DNA of 35,991 nt from Campylobacterota bacterium (GTDB taxonomy: Bacteria; Campylobacterota; Campylobacteria; Campylobacterales; JAJVLF01): positions 1-35,991 of the forward strand of contig JAJVLF010000017.1 in NCBI GenBank assembly GCA_029255845.1, written 5' to 3'. Positions 17,898-26,577 of the stretch are shown here, one piece after another. The translations under genes were made by a program, and so were the position numbers. The notes under the pieces are model-generated. The model was not told where the DNA came from and did not search any database. It saw only the letters and a list, made by a program, of their open reading frames with translations. Position 1 is the first letter of the stretch, and every line of letters starts with the position of its first letter.

Positions 17898-17906
17898 TGC
17901 TATAAT
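17898..17906 (+). promoter_or_regulatory. Extended -10 promoter of antitoxin gene
   Basis: TG-C-TATAAT at 17898-17906 is a perfect extended -10 element 30 nt before the antitoxin ATG. No clear -35 is needed with this type. The AT-rich flank could hold an autoregulatory operator, but no palindrome stands out. Confidence 0.5.
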
Positions 17907-17936
17907 CTCTTTTAATCATACATTAGAGAGTTAAAT

Positions 17937-18155
17937 ATGCAAACAATAACATTAAAAATTGAAGATAGTATAAATGATAAATTTTTATGGCTTTTAAATC
18001 ATTTCTCACAAAATGAAATTGAAATCCTAGATAAAACAACATATCAAAGCGATGATGAATACCTAAAAAGCATTAAAGGCATGGAAGAAAGCATTATAGA
18101 AGCTTCAAAAGAACCACTAGAAAATTACATTACATCTGATAAACTAGATTGGTAG
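17937..18155 (+). CDS. Antitoxin-like protein of a Txe/YoeB-type module
   Basis: A 72-residue acidic protein (MQTITLKIEDSINDKFLWLLNHFSQNEIEIL...). Its beta-strand-helix start and length fit antitoxins that pair with RelE/YoeB-fold toxins. It directly precedes a broken toxin gene. It is intact, including a complete C-terminal toxin-binding tail (ENYITSDKLDW). The family of the antitoxin itself is not certain; the assignment rests largely on the neighbour. Confidence 0.65.
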   Translation: MQTITLKIEDSINDKFLWLLNHFSQNEIEILDKTTYQSDDEYLKSIKGMEESIIEASKEPLENYITSDKLDW

Positions 18156-18412
18156 AGTGTATCTATTATTATTTTCACCACAAGCAAAAAAGATTCTAAA
18201 AAAATAGCTTCAAAGAGACTAAAGCTAAAAGTACAAGAATTGCTATCTTTAATTGAAAAAGAACCCTTAAAATATACACCACGATTTGAGTGCTTATCAG
18301 GCAATCTAAAAGGCAAAATATCAAGAAAAATAAATAACATAGATTGATATATGAAGTTTTTGAAGAAAGTAAAATAATTAAAATTTATAGAATGTGGACA
18401 CATTATGAATAA
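18156..18412 (+). pseudogene. Decayed Txe/YoeB-family toxin
   Basis: In one frame (18159-18347) the sequence reads IIIFTTSKKDSKKIASKRLK, then VQELLSLIEKEPLKY, and GNLKGKISRKINNID followed by TGA. In another frame (18347-18412) it continues IYEVFEESKIIKIYRMWTHYE and stop. Together these match a Txe/YoeB toxin of about 85 residues, including the terminal MW-x-HYE with the catalytic His. The junction ATAGATTGATA is explained by loss of one AGAT copy from an ancestral ATAGATAGATTGATA. The start is also lost: no ATG, GTG or TTG is in the first frame, while a GTG (18157-18159) is in another. The toxin cannot be made as a full protein. Confidence 0.8.
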
Positions 18413-18433
18413 TAATTTAAAAAAATGTAAATA

Positions 18434-18567
18434 ATGTCAAGATGGGTTAGTGAATTTAATGATAAAAATACAACTTGAGATGAGTTAAAAATGCATTAGA
18501 ATGAAGTGAAGCTGATGAAACAATAACAGAAGATGTAGAAGAATTATCTTATTATGTTTTTAATTAA
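18434..18567 (+). pseudogene. Remnant of a small gene with nonsense codons
   Basis: ATG at 18434 opens MSRWVSEFNDKNTT and then meets TGA (18476-18478) where Trp would suit, followed by DELK. After an apparent one-base loss in the A-run at 18487-18491 another frame reads NALE, TGA (18502-18504), SEADETITEDVEELSYYVFN and TAA at 18565-18567. The joined text looks like a protein of about 45 residues or the start of one. Other genes here end properly at TGA, so a reassigned TGA code is unlikely. The family is not recognised. Confidence 0.35.
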
Positions 18568-19021
18568 TATTTTTATTTATTTGCTTTAACTCAATTGCTT
18601 TTAAGTTGTAATACGGGTATATATGTAAATCTTTAACACCCACTAATCTGAAATGACCTAGCAAAAAACTATATCCCTTTAAATATACCGTTTCTTTTTG
18701 TTTTTTTACTAAGATGTATCCACTTTGTATTCCTATACTATTTTTACGACTGTATATAATCCCTTTATTTTCAAATATTTGTGTTTCGTATTCATCAAAG
18801 AAAAAAATAGCAAAATTTTTATAAAATCCTATAAACTTATATTGCGAATTGTCATGGGAATGTGTGTAATGCTGTTTGTATGTTTTGTTTTTATGTGCAT
18901 TTATTACATCTTTATTAAAATTGCTTTTTGATATTTCATATATTAGATGGTTTATGTATGGTATTTTATTAGATGCTGTTATGAATACAGATAGAGCTAA
19001 TATTGTTAATATTGTTTTCAA
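18560..19021 (-). CDS. Small membrane-anchored protein of unknown function
   Basis: Directly after ftsW. The best start is TTG at 19019-19021, 8 nt after AAGGA, giving 153 residues; an ATG at 19051 in frame lies inside ftsW and lacks this signal. Residues 1-20 form one hydrophobic helix (TILTILALSVFITAS), then comes a soluble, mainly beta domain rich in aromatic residues (KFIGFYKNFAIFFFDEYETQ, GHFRLVGVKDLHIYPYY). No known domain is recognised. It may be co-transcribed with ftsW, so a cell-envelope role is possible but unproven. Confidence 0.55.
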   Translation of the reverse strand: MKTILTILALSVFITASNKIPYINHLIYEISKSNFNKDVINAHKNKTYKQHYTHSHDNSQYKFIGFYKNFAIFFFDEYETQIFENKGIIYSRKNSIGIQSGYILVKKQKETVYLKGYSFLLGHFRLVGVKDLHIYPYYNLKAIELKQINKNIN

Positions 19022-19025
19022 TTTC

Positions 19026-20195
19026 TTATCCTTGTTTTTTAGTATAAGCAAGCTTACTAATACTAAGCACCATCCCTATAGCTACAGATAAAGACAAAGT
19101 AGCACTTCCTCCATAAGATATAAAAGGAAAACCTATTCCCTTGATAGGGATTAATCCTGATATTCCTAATATATTCATTAAAAATGGTGATACTAAAAGC
19201 ATAAATATGCCTATACAAAATAATGAGAATGTTACATTTTCTACTCTGTTTGCTATGGCTAGGACTCTTTTTAAGACCCCGAATATAAATATACTAAGAA
19301 TGATAATGCCAAAGATTAAACCTCCCTCTTCCATTATTCCAGAAAAGGCAAAATCTGTGTGTATGTCTGGTAAAAATCCGTATTTGTAGTGGCTGTTGCC
19401 TAAGCCTACTCCTATTAATCCGCCGTGGGTTATGGTGTCTAGCGATCTTTCTATTTGGTAGTGTTGGGGGATGTATTCTATTTTGAAGTTGTTAGCTAGC
19501 TCATTTGGTAGTATTGTTAAAATAAAGTCTTGTATATTTGCCCACCAAGTATATACTCTGCTTATTCTATGGGGGAATGTTTTTATTAGGATGAATATTG
19601 TGGATATTATGATTAGCACAGAATAAAAAAATAATTTGGCAGAAATACCCGCGAAAATAAACATTACTATTATTATTCCTGCTAAGACTATGCTTTGACC
19701 TAAGTCATTTTGCATAATGGCTACTAATATGATGGTTAACATAAATACTAAAAAATATGGACCTATTACCTTTAATTCTTCTATGAAAACTCTTTTTTTA
19801 AATAGCTTCCTATGAAAACTCCATGCTAGAAATGTAATAAAACCTATCTTAAAAAACTCTATGGGAGATATGGAGAAAAAGGGGAGTCTTATCCATCTTT
19901 TTGCTCCTCCTGCTTCTGTAACCATAAAGCTTGGTAGGAAATTCATAAATAGCATTAAGATAAAAAAGAAAATAAAAAAGAAAATACCCAAAGGCATTAT
20001 TAGTTTATGAGGATCAGCCAAAGATAATCCCCACATTATGCCAATAGATACCGTTGCTATAAAGATATATTTTTTAAAATAATGAAATTCACTTGCTCCA
20101 TGAAGAGCTGAGATATGCACAGTAAGCGAATATGAAAATAAAACTCCTATTATGATTAATAAGGAACTATAAAGAAATAATTTTTTATCTACCAA
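19026..20195 (-). CDS. ftsW: FtsW/RodA-family peptidoglycan glycosyltransferase
   Basis: A 389-residue SEDS protein with about ten membrane helices. Conserved elements include AGGAKRWI near residue 95, NDLGQSIVL in the central region, GGLIGVGLGNS, HTDFAFSGIMEEGGLIFG and the end motif PFISYGGSATLSLSVAIGMVLSI. SEDS proteins polymerise lipid II. The SYGG motif and position with cell-envelope genes favour FtsW (division) over RodA, but this is not certain. The start is a TTG at 20195 with a GGGG element upstream. It lies downstream of gspE with a 140-nt gap. Confidence 0.9.
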   Translation of the reverse strand: MVDKKLFLYSSLLIIIGVLFSYSLTVHISALHGASEFHYFKKYIFIATVSIGIMWGLSLADPHKLIMPLGIFFFIFFFILMLFMNFLPSFMVTEAGGAKRWIRLPFFSISPIEFFKIGFITFLAWSFHRKLFKKRVFIEELKVIGPYFLVFMLTIILVAIMQNDLGQSIVLAGIIIVMFIFAGISAKLFFYSVLIIISTIFILIKTFPHRISRVYTWWANIQDFILTILPNELANNFKIEYIPQHYQIERSLDTITHGGLIGVGLGNSHYKYGFLPDIHTDFAFSGIMEEGGLIFGIIILSIFIFGVLKRVLAIANRVENVTFSLFCIGIFMLLVSPFLMNILGISGLIPIKGIGFPFISYGGSATLSLSVAIGMVLSISKLAYTKKQG

Positions 20196-20335
20196 TTTTA
20201 AGCCCCAAAGTGCAATTTTTTAAGATTGAGAGTATACAAATTATAACCTTAAGGGAACCTCTATTAAGCTATCATTTATAAAAATAAAATAGGTAATAAA
20301 TAAATCTATTACTAATACCATTCCCCGTTAAAGAG

Positions 20336-21844
20336 TTAAACCCCTATCCGAACAACCTCATCAAAAGAAGTCTGCCCATTTTCAACTAACTCTCTTAATC
20401 TATCTGAAAGAACTAACAAACCTTTTTTAACTGCCATAGTCCTTAGAGCATAATCATTACTTTCAGTTTTCATCATTATTTTAACATCATCATCTATTAT
20501 AAATAATTCTCCTACTGCTTTTCTTCCTATATATCCTGAGTAATTGCATTTTTTACATGAGCTGTGTTTGTATACTGTGGTGGTTGTTTTTATTTTTAGG
20601 CTTTTTTTGATTTCTATATTTAGATTATCTTCTTGTTTGCAGTCTTCGCATAATATTCTTACTAGTCTTTGAGCTAAAACACCTAATAAGGAAGATGATA
20701 ATAGGAAATTTTCCACTCCCATATCTAGCATTCTGGAGATGGAGGCTGTTGCATTATTGGTATGTAGGGTTGATAGAACTAAATGTCCTGTTAATGCAGC
20801 TTGGGTTGCTATTTTTGCTGTTTCACTATCTCTTATTTCTCCTATCATTACTATATCTGGGTCTTGTCTTAGTATGCTTTTTAATCCTGAGGCGAAAGTT
20901 AGACCTACTTTATTATTTACTTGTATTTGGCTTATGTCATTGCTTTTATACTCTACTGGGTCTTCTACTGTTATTATGTTTTTTTCTGGGGATACTATTT
21001 TATGCATTAATGAATGTAGGGTTGTTGATTTACCGCTTCCCGTGGGTCCTGTTACTAAGATAATGCCGTAAGAGTTTTTAATTAATTCATTTAAGTCATC
21101 AATTATATCTTTTTTAAAGCCCAATTCATCTAATGATGGAATTTGTGAGCTTTGCATTAATATCCTCATAACAACTCTCTCACCATAATATGTTGGCAAA
21201 ATAGAGACCCTTATGTCTAGGGTATTTCCTGCTATTTTTATTTGGGTTCTTCCATCTTGTGGAATTCTTTTTTCAGATATGTCTAAATTAGATATTACCT
21301 TAATTCTTGATATTATAAGGTTCATTATATTAATTGCTAGTTTAGCATGAGTTATTAGCACTCCATCTACTCTGTATCTAACTAAACCCTCTTTTTCATG
21401 CATTTCTATATGAATATCACTTGCTTTCTTTTTTACACCTTGATAAAAGAGAGAATTAACAAATTTAATAATAGGGGCAGATTCTTCGCTCTCTAATATA
21501 TCCGCAGATGTTTTTAGAAACTCAGTTAAGCTAATTTCTTCTTCATCTTCATATTCTTCGCTTTTGGCTTCTATGCCATCTAAGTCTTTATCTGTTCTTG
21601 CTTCGAGGCATTTATTATATAGCCTATCAAAGCTTTCTTCATCTAAAAAACAAAGAGGATAATCAAAATGATACTTCGCAATATACCCTAAAGAAATAGT
21701 CATATACTTTTCATATATAGCTATGCTTATTTGCTCATCTATCATTGTAAATAAGCAATAATTCTTTACTGCTAAATGATTATCAACTCCATCTACTTCT
21801 AATGGCTCAAGCTCTGTATTATGTATATGCTGACTAAGTCCCAT
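20336..21844 (-). CDS. gspE: Type II secretion ATPase GspE
   Basis: A 502-residue secretion ATPase. Walker A GPTGSGKSTTLHSLM is near residue 265, the Asp box and Walker B IRQDPDIVMIGEIRDSETA follow, then the His box region TLHTNNATASISRMLDMG. A CxxC pair set (CEDC near 398, CKKC near 433) forms the zinc motif typical of GspE/PilB. The N-terminal about 140 residues would contact GspL. It begins 1 nt after the gspD stop, so it is the last gene of the K-L-M-N-C-D-E string. No gspF follows here. Confidence 0.95.
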   Translation of the reverse strand: MGLSQHIHNTELEPLEVDGVDNHLAVKNYCLFTMIDEQISIAIYEKYMTISLGYIAKYHFDYPLCFLDEESFDRLYNKCLEARTDKDLDGIEAKSEEYEDEEEISLTEFLKTSADILESEESAPIIKFVNSLFYQGVKKKASDIHIEMHEKEGLVRYRVDGVLITHAKLAINIMNLIISRIKVISNLDISEKRIPQDGRTQIKIAGNTLDIRVSILPTYYGERVVMRILMQSSQIPSLDELGFKKDIIDDLNELIKNSYGIILVTGPTGSGKSTTLHSLMHKIVSPEKNIITVEDPVEYKSNDISQIQVNNKVGLTFASGLKSILRQDPDIVMIGEIRDSETAKIATQAALTGHLVLSTLHTNNATASISRMLDMGVENFLLSSSLLGVLAQRLVRILCEDCKQEDNLNIEIKKSLKIKTTTTVYKHSSCKKCNYSGYIGRKAVGELFIIDDDVKIMMKTESNDYALRTMAVKKGLLVLSDRLRELVENGQTSFDEVVRIGV

Positions 21845-21845
21845 T

Positions 21846-23711
21846 TTATAATTCTAATTCTTCATAATCTTCTGTTATTTCTTCTGCTTTATTTTTATAG
21901 TTTTTTGTCAATTCTTTTAAATATGCTCTTTTTAATACTTCTAATTCAGATAGCTCTTCTCTTAAATCCGATAAACTAGAGCCTTTAGCGATAATATAAG
22001 GAGTTAAAATAATAACTAAATTTATATTATCTTCCACATCTTGCTTGGAAGAAAATAAATATCCTATAAGAGGTATATCAGATAAAATAGGCAATCCCCC
22101 GCTTCCTTTTGATTGTCTTTTTCTAGTAAGCCCACCTACTATTACACTTTCTCCATGACTAACAATAGCAGCTGTTTTTACTTCTCTTTTTGTGGTTGTA
22201 GGAGAGCCTGTGCCTCCTGTGCCTTCTAGGACATCTTGGATTACGACATTTATATTTAATGTTACTCTTTCATCACTTGATATTCTTGGTTTTACTTTTA
22301 GAGTAATTCCTATATCTTCTCTTTTAAAACTATTTTTAGTAGTTGTGGTTGTAGAAGATGAGCTTGTAATTATTGATATGGTTTCTGCTACTTTTATTGT
22401 GGATTCTTGATTGTTTATACAAGAAATAGAAGGCTCAGAGACTATCTTAGCGGCTGAATTATCAACAAGAAAATCTATACTAGCTCCTATAACAGCTCCA
22501 CTTTTTGAAGATGTATCAATTGATTTTGATAATACAGATGAAGCAATTGATTTTCCCCCTGTATTAGCAGAAAAGCTAAATAAACCAGCTCCCGTTACAG
22601 CTCCTCCCTCTACTCCATATTTCACACCCATTGAATCTGATTTTTTCTTATTTATCTCAATAATTTGTGCTTTTACATATACTTGTTGTTGTGATACATC
22701 AAGTTTTTTTATTAGATTTATTATAGACCTAAGCTCTCTTGGAGGACCTACTAGAAGTATTCTATTGGATTTATTATCTGCTCCTATATATGGCTTATCT
22801 GCGGTATTTTTATAATGTTTTTTGGCTATTATAGGGGACATTATTTTTAATATATCTTTCGCATCAGCATTTTGAAGATATATTACTTCTGTTGTTTTTT
22901 CTGTTTCTTTATTTGCATCTCTATCTACTTTTTCGATATATGCTTGTAAATATTTTAAGTTTTTTCCACTTCCTATTAATATAAGTGATTGTATATCTTT
23001 ATTAATCATAATAGTAACTTGATTTTCTAAAACCCCACTACCAAACAATGAACGAGCTATTTTTTGAGCCTCAGAAGATATAGAATTTAATGCCACATTT
23101 TTAATAGGGATAGTAATAAGCTTCTTATCAATGCCTCTTTCTAGTAATTTAATGGCTTGTTTGATAAGCTTTATATTTTTTGGGTAATCTGTAATAATTA
23201 AAGTATTAGTATTTCTATTAGTAAGCACTTTCCCATATCTTGATGCTATATGTTTTATTTTAGAAGATATTACATCCACATTTTCTCGTTTTATATCTAT
23301 AAACTCTGTAATAAATTGCTGTAGGTTTTCTAAGTCACTATCTCCAAATACAATAGGTATTCTTGATTTTGATGCTTCCGTGCTTCTAACAATCTTTAAA
23401 GTATTTTCATCTCCTACAAGAGTAAACCCCTTATTGTCTAAAACAGATATTAGTATATCAACAAGCTCTTTTTTTCTAACTGGCTTGGTTCGGACAAAAT
23501 CTACTTTACCGCTTATCTTTTGGCTTAGTAGGATGTTTTTATCAAGCACTTTAGATGTTATTTTAATTAAATCTAATATTGGCAAATCTTTAAAGTCAAT
23601 ATTTACAATATCATCCCCATCTGTAATAAAAACCTTCTTTTTCTTTTTAGCATCTAAAGACATACTACTTACAATAAGTATAGCTAAAATAACCCTTAAA
23701 AATTTACCCAT
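21846..23711 (-). CDS. gspD: Type II secretion secretin GspD
   Basis: The 621-residue outer-membrane channel subunit has a Sec signal peptide (MGKFLRVILAILIVSSMSLDA), an N0 domain (VNIDFKDLPILDLIKITSKV), N1-N3 repeats (residues about 120-330, with TNTLIITDYPKNIKLIKQAI and NRILLVGPPRELRSI), then the secretin core with EPSISCINNQESTIKV and the signature GESVIVGGLTRKRQSKGSGG...LPILSDIPLIGYLF. The C-terminal tail is acidic and charged. The start overlaps the gspC stop as TAATG. No pilotin is seen nearby. Confidence 0.96.
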   Translation of the reverse strand: MGKFLRVILAILIVSSMSLDAKKKKKVFITDGDDIVNIDFKDLPILDLIKITSKVLDKNILLSQKISGKVDFVRTKPVRKKELVDILISVLDNKGFTLVGDENTLKIVRSTEASKSRIPIVFGDSDLENLQQFITEFIDIKRENVDVISSKIKHIASRYGKVLTNRNTNTLIITDYPKNIKLIKQAIKLLERGIDKKLITIPIKNVALNSISSEAQKIARSLFGSGVLENQVTIMINKDIQSLILIGSGKNLKYLQAYIEKVDRDANKETEKTTEVIYLQNADAKDILKIMSPIIAKKHYKNTADKPYIGADNKSNRILLVGPPRELRSIINLIKKLDVSQQQVYVKAQIIEINKKKSDSMGVKYGVEGGAVTGAGLFSFSANTGGKSIASSVLSKSIDTSSKSGAVIGASIDFLVDNSAAKIVSEPSISCINNQESTIKVAETISIITSSSSTTTTTKNSFKREDIGITLKVKPRISSDERVTLNINVVIQDVLEGTGGTGSPTTTKREVKTAAIVSHGESVIVGGLTRKRQSKGSGGLPILSDIPLIGYLFSSKQDVEDNINLVIILTPYIIAKGSSLSDLREELSELEVLKRAYLKELTKNYKNKAEEITEDYEELEL

Positions 23712-24565
23712 TAATACACTTCATAATCAATTTCCTTTGTTTCATTTCCTCGTTTAATAGAAAGCTTTAATCTTTTCACATTGTCTATATTATAGTATAT
23801 TTTAAATGCATCTCCATAGCTTTTTAAAGATTTATCATTCACATGAGTGATGACATCTTCTTTTTTAAGTCCTAATTTAGAAAATAAACTACCTTCTTTT
23901 ATTTTTCTTATTCTAAAGCCTACTATCTTTTTATTTACTATTTTCTCTTTTATGGATATTTCTTTCCATATACTCTTATAATCATTTCTATATTTGAATA
24001 TCTTTTCTCTTGGTATAGCTAGTATGCTATCATCTGTATTTGCTTCTCTTGTTTTATCTCGCACACTTATTATATTATCATTTTTTGAAGAGGCTTTTTT
24101 ATCTTTAATGCCATCTATGGCCATATTATATTTTGTGCCATCTTTATCAAATATAGCCTCAGATGTTGTTGTATTTACAGATACTAATGTATATAAATCT
24201 TTTAATTTATCATTTAAATCTACTAAAATAGATTTTTCATTTTTCTTGCCTTTTTTATCATGGACAATTATAAATGTATTTTCTTTTTTATTTGCATTAT
24301 AATATATAGCTTTTAGAGTAAATTGTGTTAATTCTAAAATAGGCTTTACGACTTTAGGAGGCTCTATTTTCTTAATAGGCTTTATAAAGATTTTATTGAT
24401 ATTTAGCCTATAATAGTCTATTTCTATGCTTTTTTTTGGCATTGTTTCTAAACCCACATTAGAAAATATAAAATACAAAGGAGTATATATCACAAAACAA
24501 AAAGCAATAACCATAAAGATATTTGCTAAAAAAGAAATGATATTTTTATCTAAACTTATATTCAT
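23711..24565 (-). CDS. gspC: Type II secretion inner-membrane protein GspC with PDZ domain
   Basis: One N-terminal membrane helix (IFMVIAFCFVIYTPLYFIF), an HR-like domain near residues 85-160 and a C-terminal PDZ domain (about 205-283; GFRIRKIKEGSLFSKLGLKKEDVITHVND). GspC links the inner-membrane platform to the secretin. I choose ATG 24565 over 24571 because AAGGAGG sits 8 nt upstream, the strongest ribosome site in the operon. It overlaps the end of the GspN-like gene by 20 nt. Confidence 0.85.
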   Translation of the reverse strand: MNISLDKNIISFLANIFMVIAFCFVIYTPLYFIFSNVGLETMPKKSIEIDYYRLNINKIFIKPIKKIEPPKVVKPILELTQFTLKAIYYNANKKENTFIIVHDKKGKKNEKSILVDLNDKLKDLYTLVSVNTTTSEAIFDKDGTKYNMAIDGIKDKKASSKNDNIISVRDKTREANTDDSILAIPREKIFKYRNDYKSIWKEISIKEKIVNKKIVGFRIRKIKEGSLFSKLGLKKEDVITHVNDKSLKSYGDAFKIYYNIDNVKRLKLSIKRGNETKEIDYEVY

Positions 24566-25073
24566 AAACATATCCTCCTTTATTATCTTTTTTCATCATA
24601 GAGAGGATTTTATTATATTTTGTTTTTAGTATTTTAGATGGTTTTAGCTTGATTAGTAAGGTTTTTGATAATAAATCAATATGCCCTTTAAGCTCTCCTA
24701 TATTGCCAATAGAATCTATATTTATAGTAGTAGGAGAAAAAATATTATGAGATATATGAATATCATTAATTTCTCTTGGCATAAACTCATTAAGATGTCT
24801 GTTTATCTTTATGCCTTCTATGTCTATATTATTAAATAATATCATTAAACTAAAAGACATTTCTTTAATATTTGCTATCTTTATATCTTGATAGTAGATT
24901 TTAGCTCCATCAATATAAAATAAATTTAAAATATCTTTTGTTTTTTCTCCATTGATATATACTTGTTGCTTAGCTATAGTAGATTCTAGCTTATAATACA
25001 GTATATTTTTAGGCATTATAGCTATAAGTATCAATAAAGAAATAATAAGTAAGACTGGTGTTAGTTTATTCAA
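24546..25073 (-). CDS. gspN: GspN-like type II secretion protein
   Basis: A 175-residue protein with one N-terminal membrane helix (LTPVLLIISLLILIAIMP) and a beta-rich periplasmic part containing YIDGAKIYYQDIKIA and a SPTTINIDSIGNIGELKGHIDLL segment, the kind of pattern seen in GspN. It starts at TTG, whose TTGA overlaps the gspM stop. The assignment is by fold-like features and operon position; GspN is an accessory component missing from many systems. Confidence 0.65.
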   Translation of the reverse strand: MNKLTPVLLIISLLILIAIMPKNILYYKLESTIAKQQVYINGEKTKDILNLFYIDGAKIYYQDIKIANIKEMSFSLMILFNNIDIEGIKINRHLNEFMPREINDIHISHNIFSPTTINIDSIGNIGELKGHIDLLSKTLLIKLKPSKILKTKYNKILSMMKKDNKGGYVYEYKFR

Positions 25074-25477
25074 AATGTAATGTCCATAGCAAATGTTTTA
25101 TTATAATCATCTTTTGTTTTTATAGATAGAGTATTGATACTCCAGCTGGTGGAAAGGATTTTATTGCTTAATTTATGGATTTTATTTAATTCATCCACTT
25201 TAGCATCTATATCTATATGGGCTTTTCTTTTGGTTATTTTACTTTGCATATATTGCCCATCAAATCCAGATGAGTTTAATATATTATTCATTTTTTTATC
25301 TGCATTTTTATTATTATATCTCACCCTTAAGCCATTTAGGTATTTACCTTCTTGTTTTAGTTTTTCTATATTTATGTTTTTATTTTCTATTTTTTGATGT
25401 AAAGTGCTATTTTTATATGCAAAAACTATGGCCACTAAGAACATTAAAGCTGATATATGAAGTTTATTTATAGTCAA
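25070..25477 (-). CDS. gspM: GspM-like type II secretion protein
   Basis: A 135-residue bitopic protein: membrane helix ISALMFLVAIVFAYKN, then a heptad-like charged helix (QKIENKNINIEKLKQEGKYL) and a small ferredoxin-like domain (YMQSKITKRKAHIDIDAKVDELNKI...LSIKTKDDYNKTFAMDITF). That layout is the same as GspM, the partner of GspL. It starts at TTG with TTGA overlapping the gspL stop and GGTGAG upstream. Sequence conservation in this family is low, so position matters. Confidence 0.72.
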   Translation of the reverse strand: MTINKLHISALMFLVAIVFAYKNSTLHQKIENKNINIEKLKQEGKYLNGLRVRYNNKNADKKMNNILNSSGFDGQYMQSKITKRKAHIDIDAKVDELNKIHKLSNKILSTSWSINTLSIKTKDDYNKTFAMDITF

Positions 25478-26577
25478 AACTCACCTTTTATGCTTAATAT
25501 ATTATCTTGAATTCTTAAAGAGTTTAATTCAAAATATTTTAATAAGTATTGTTTATAGTCTTCTGCACCTTTTAACTCTTCTTCTTTACTTTTATTATCA
25601 TCACTTTCTTTTATAGATATCGCAAGAATGAATTGCCCATCTCTTATATCTATATCTCTCATAAAATCCCCTGTTTTTAGAGGAATATCAAATAAATTTT
25701 GGATATTTTCTTTTATTTTTATTTCTTGTGATAGTTTTTTTTCTAAAGATTTTTTTATACTTTTTAGCTGTAATGATGAGGTCGGTATTTTATATTTATT
25801 TATTATTGTTCTCTCTTGTTTAATTACTTTATTATAATCATCTTTTAACACAAAATATCTTGTCGCTAGAGAAAAAGCAATTATAGAAATAGATATAACT
25901 AAAATATTAATATATTTTGAGTCTAACATCCCATCATTTAGGCTTATATTCAAATTATGTTTTGATTTTTTAATATTGTTTAGTGAAAACTCTAAACTTT
26001 CTATTTCTACATCTGCTTTCAAAAGAGATTTAGGTAAAACAACATAAATATCATCTCTATTATATAGGCATTTATCATCATCTATTGTGATAATATCATT
26101 AGTAAATTCATTTTGAGCAAGGTATATTTTACTCACTAAAGACAAATCAAGATTAGAGTTTTTTAATGTATCAAGTATCTTTTGTGAATCATAAGCAAAA
26201 AGTATAAAATCATCATTATCTTTAATAGCAAAATACTTATATTCCCCATCAGGGACTTGAGAGCCAAAACAAGAAAGAGCTAATTTAGATGCTTTACTCT
26301 CACTACTAACAGGCAATGATTCTCTTTTTACCCAATAAAACACAGGAGATAAAACAATATTACAAGGTTTATCTATATATGATAAATCCACATTTTCATT
26401 ATGAATAAAAATATTAAAATCCACATTTAGTGACTTTTTATAAGCATTAATTCTAGTATTTATTTCATTAATAATTAGTTTTAATGTTTCACGACTAAAG
26501 ATGCTATCCACATTTAGTGACTTTTTATAAGCATTAATTCTAGTATTTATTTCATTAATAATAGATTTTAATGTCAC
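25474..26577 (-). CDS. gspL: GspL-like type II secretion protein with internal duplication
   Basis: The 367-residue product has a cytoplasmic part, one membrane helix (NILVISISIIAFSLATRYFV near residue 235) and a periplasmic domain. GspL recruits GspE to the membrane. The start is GTG at 26575-26577, 5 nt after AGGA within AAGGAAG; an ATG at 26631 in frame lies inside gspK. Residues 2-24 are repeated almost exactly at 31-53 (TLK-x-IINEINTRINAYKK-SLNVD), due to an 87-bp tandem DNA repeat. The assignment rests on topology and operon place. Confidence 0.75.
   Translation of the reverse strand: MTLKSIINEINTRINAYKKSLNVDSIFSRETLKLIINEINTRINAYKKSLNVDFNIFIHNENVDLSYIDKPCNIVLSPVFYWVKRESLPVSSESKASKLALSCFGSQVPDGEYKYFAIKDNDDFILFAYDSQKILDTLKNSNLDLSLVSKIYLAQNEFTNDIITIDDDKCLYNRDDIYVVLPKSLLKADVEIESLEFSLNNIKKSKHNLNISLNDGMLDSKYINILVISISIIAFSLATRYFVLKDDYNKVIKQERTIINKYKIPTSSLQLKSIKKSLEKKLSQEIKIKENIQNLFDIPLKTGDFMRDIDIRDGQFILAISIKESDDNKSKEEELKGAEDYKQYLLKYFELNSLRIQDNILSIKGEF
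26419..26574 (-). repeat. 87-bp-period tandem duplication in gspL
   Basis: About 69 nt at 26506-26574 recur at 26419-26487 with very few differences, such as AGAT versus TAGT near the outer end. The period of 87 nt equals 29 codons, so the frame is kept. The near identity shows that the duplication is recent or under homogenising pressure. The 5' copy overlaps the last codons of gspK (26555-26577). Confidence 0.9.

Noticed and set aside
18434-18567. TGA read as tryptophan (alternative genetic code)
   Set aside because: DUF4177, gspL and gspM end at TGA at their natural C-termini, Trp elsewhere is TGG, and the remnant also has a base loss.
20695-21071. Long + strand reading frames opposite gspE
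   Set aside because: They are Leu-rich mirror frames of the conserved ATPase core with no ribosome site; the same holds for frames opposite gspD and gatB.
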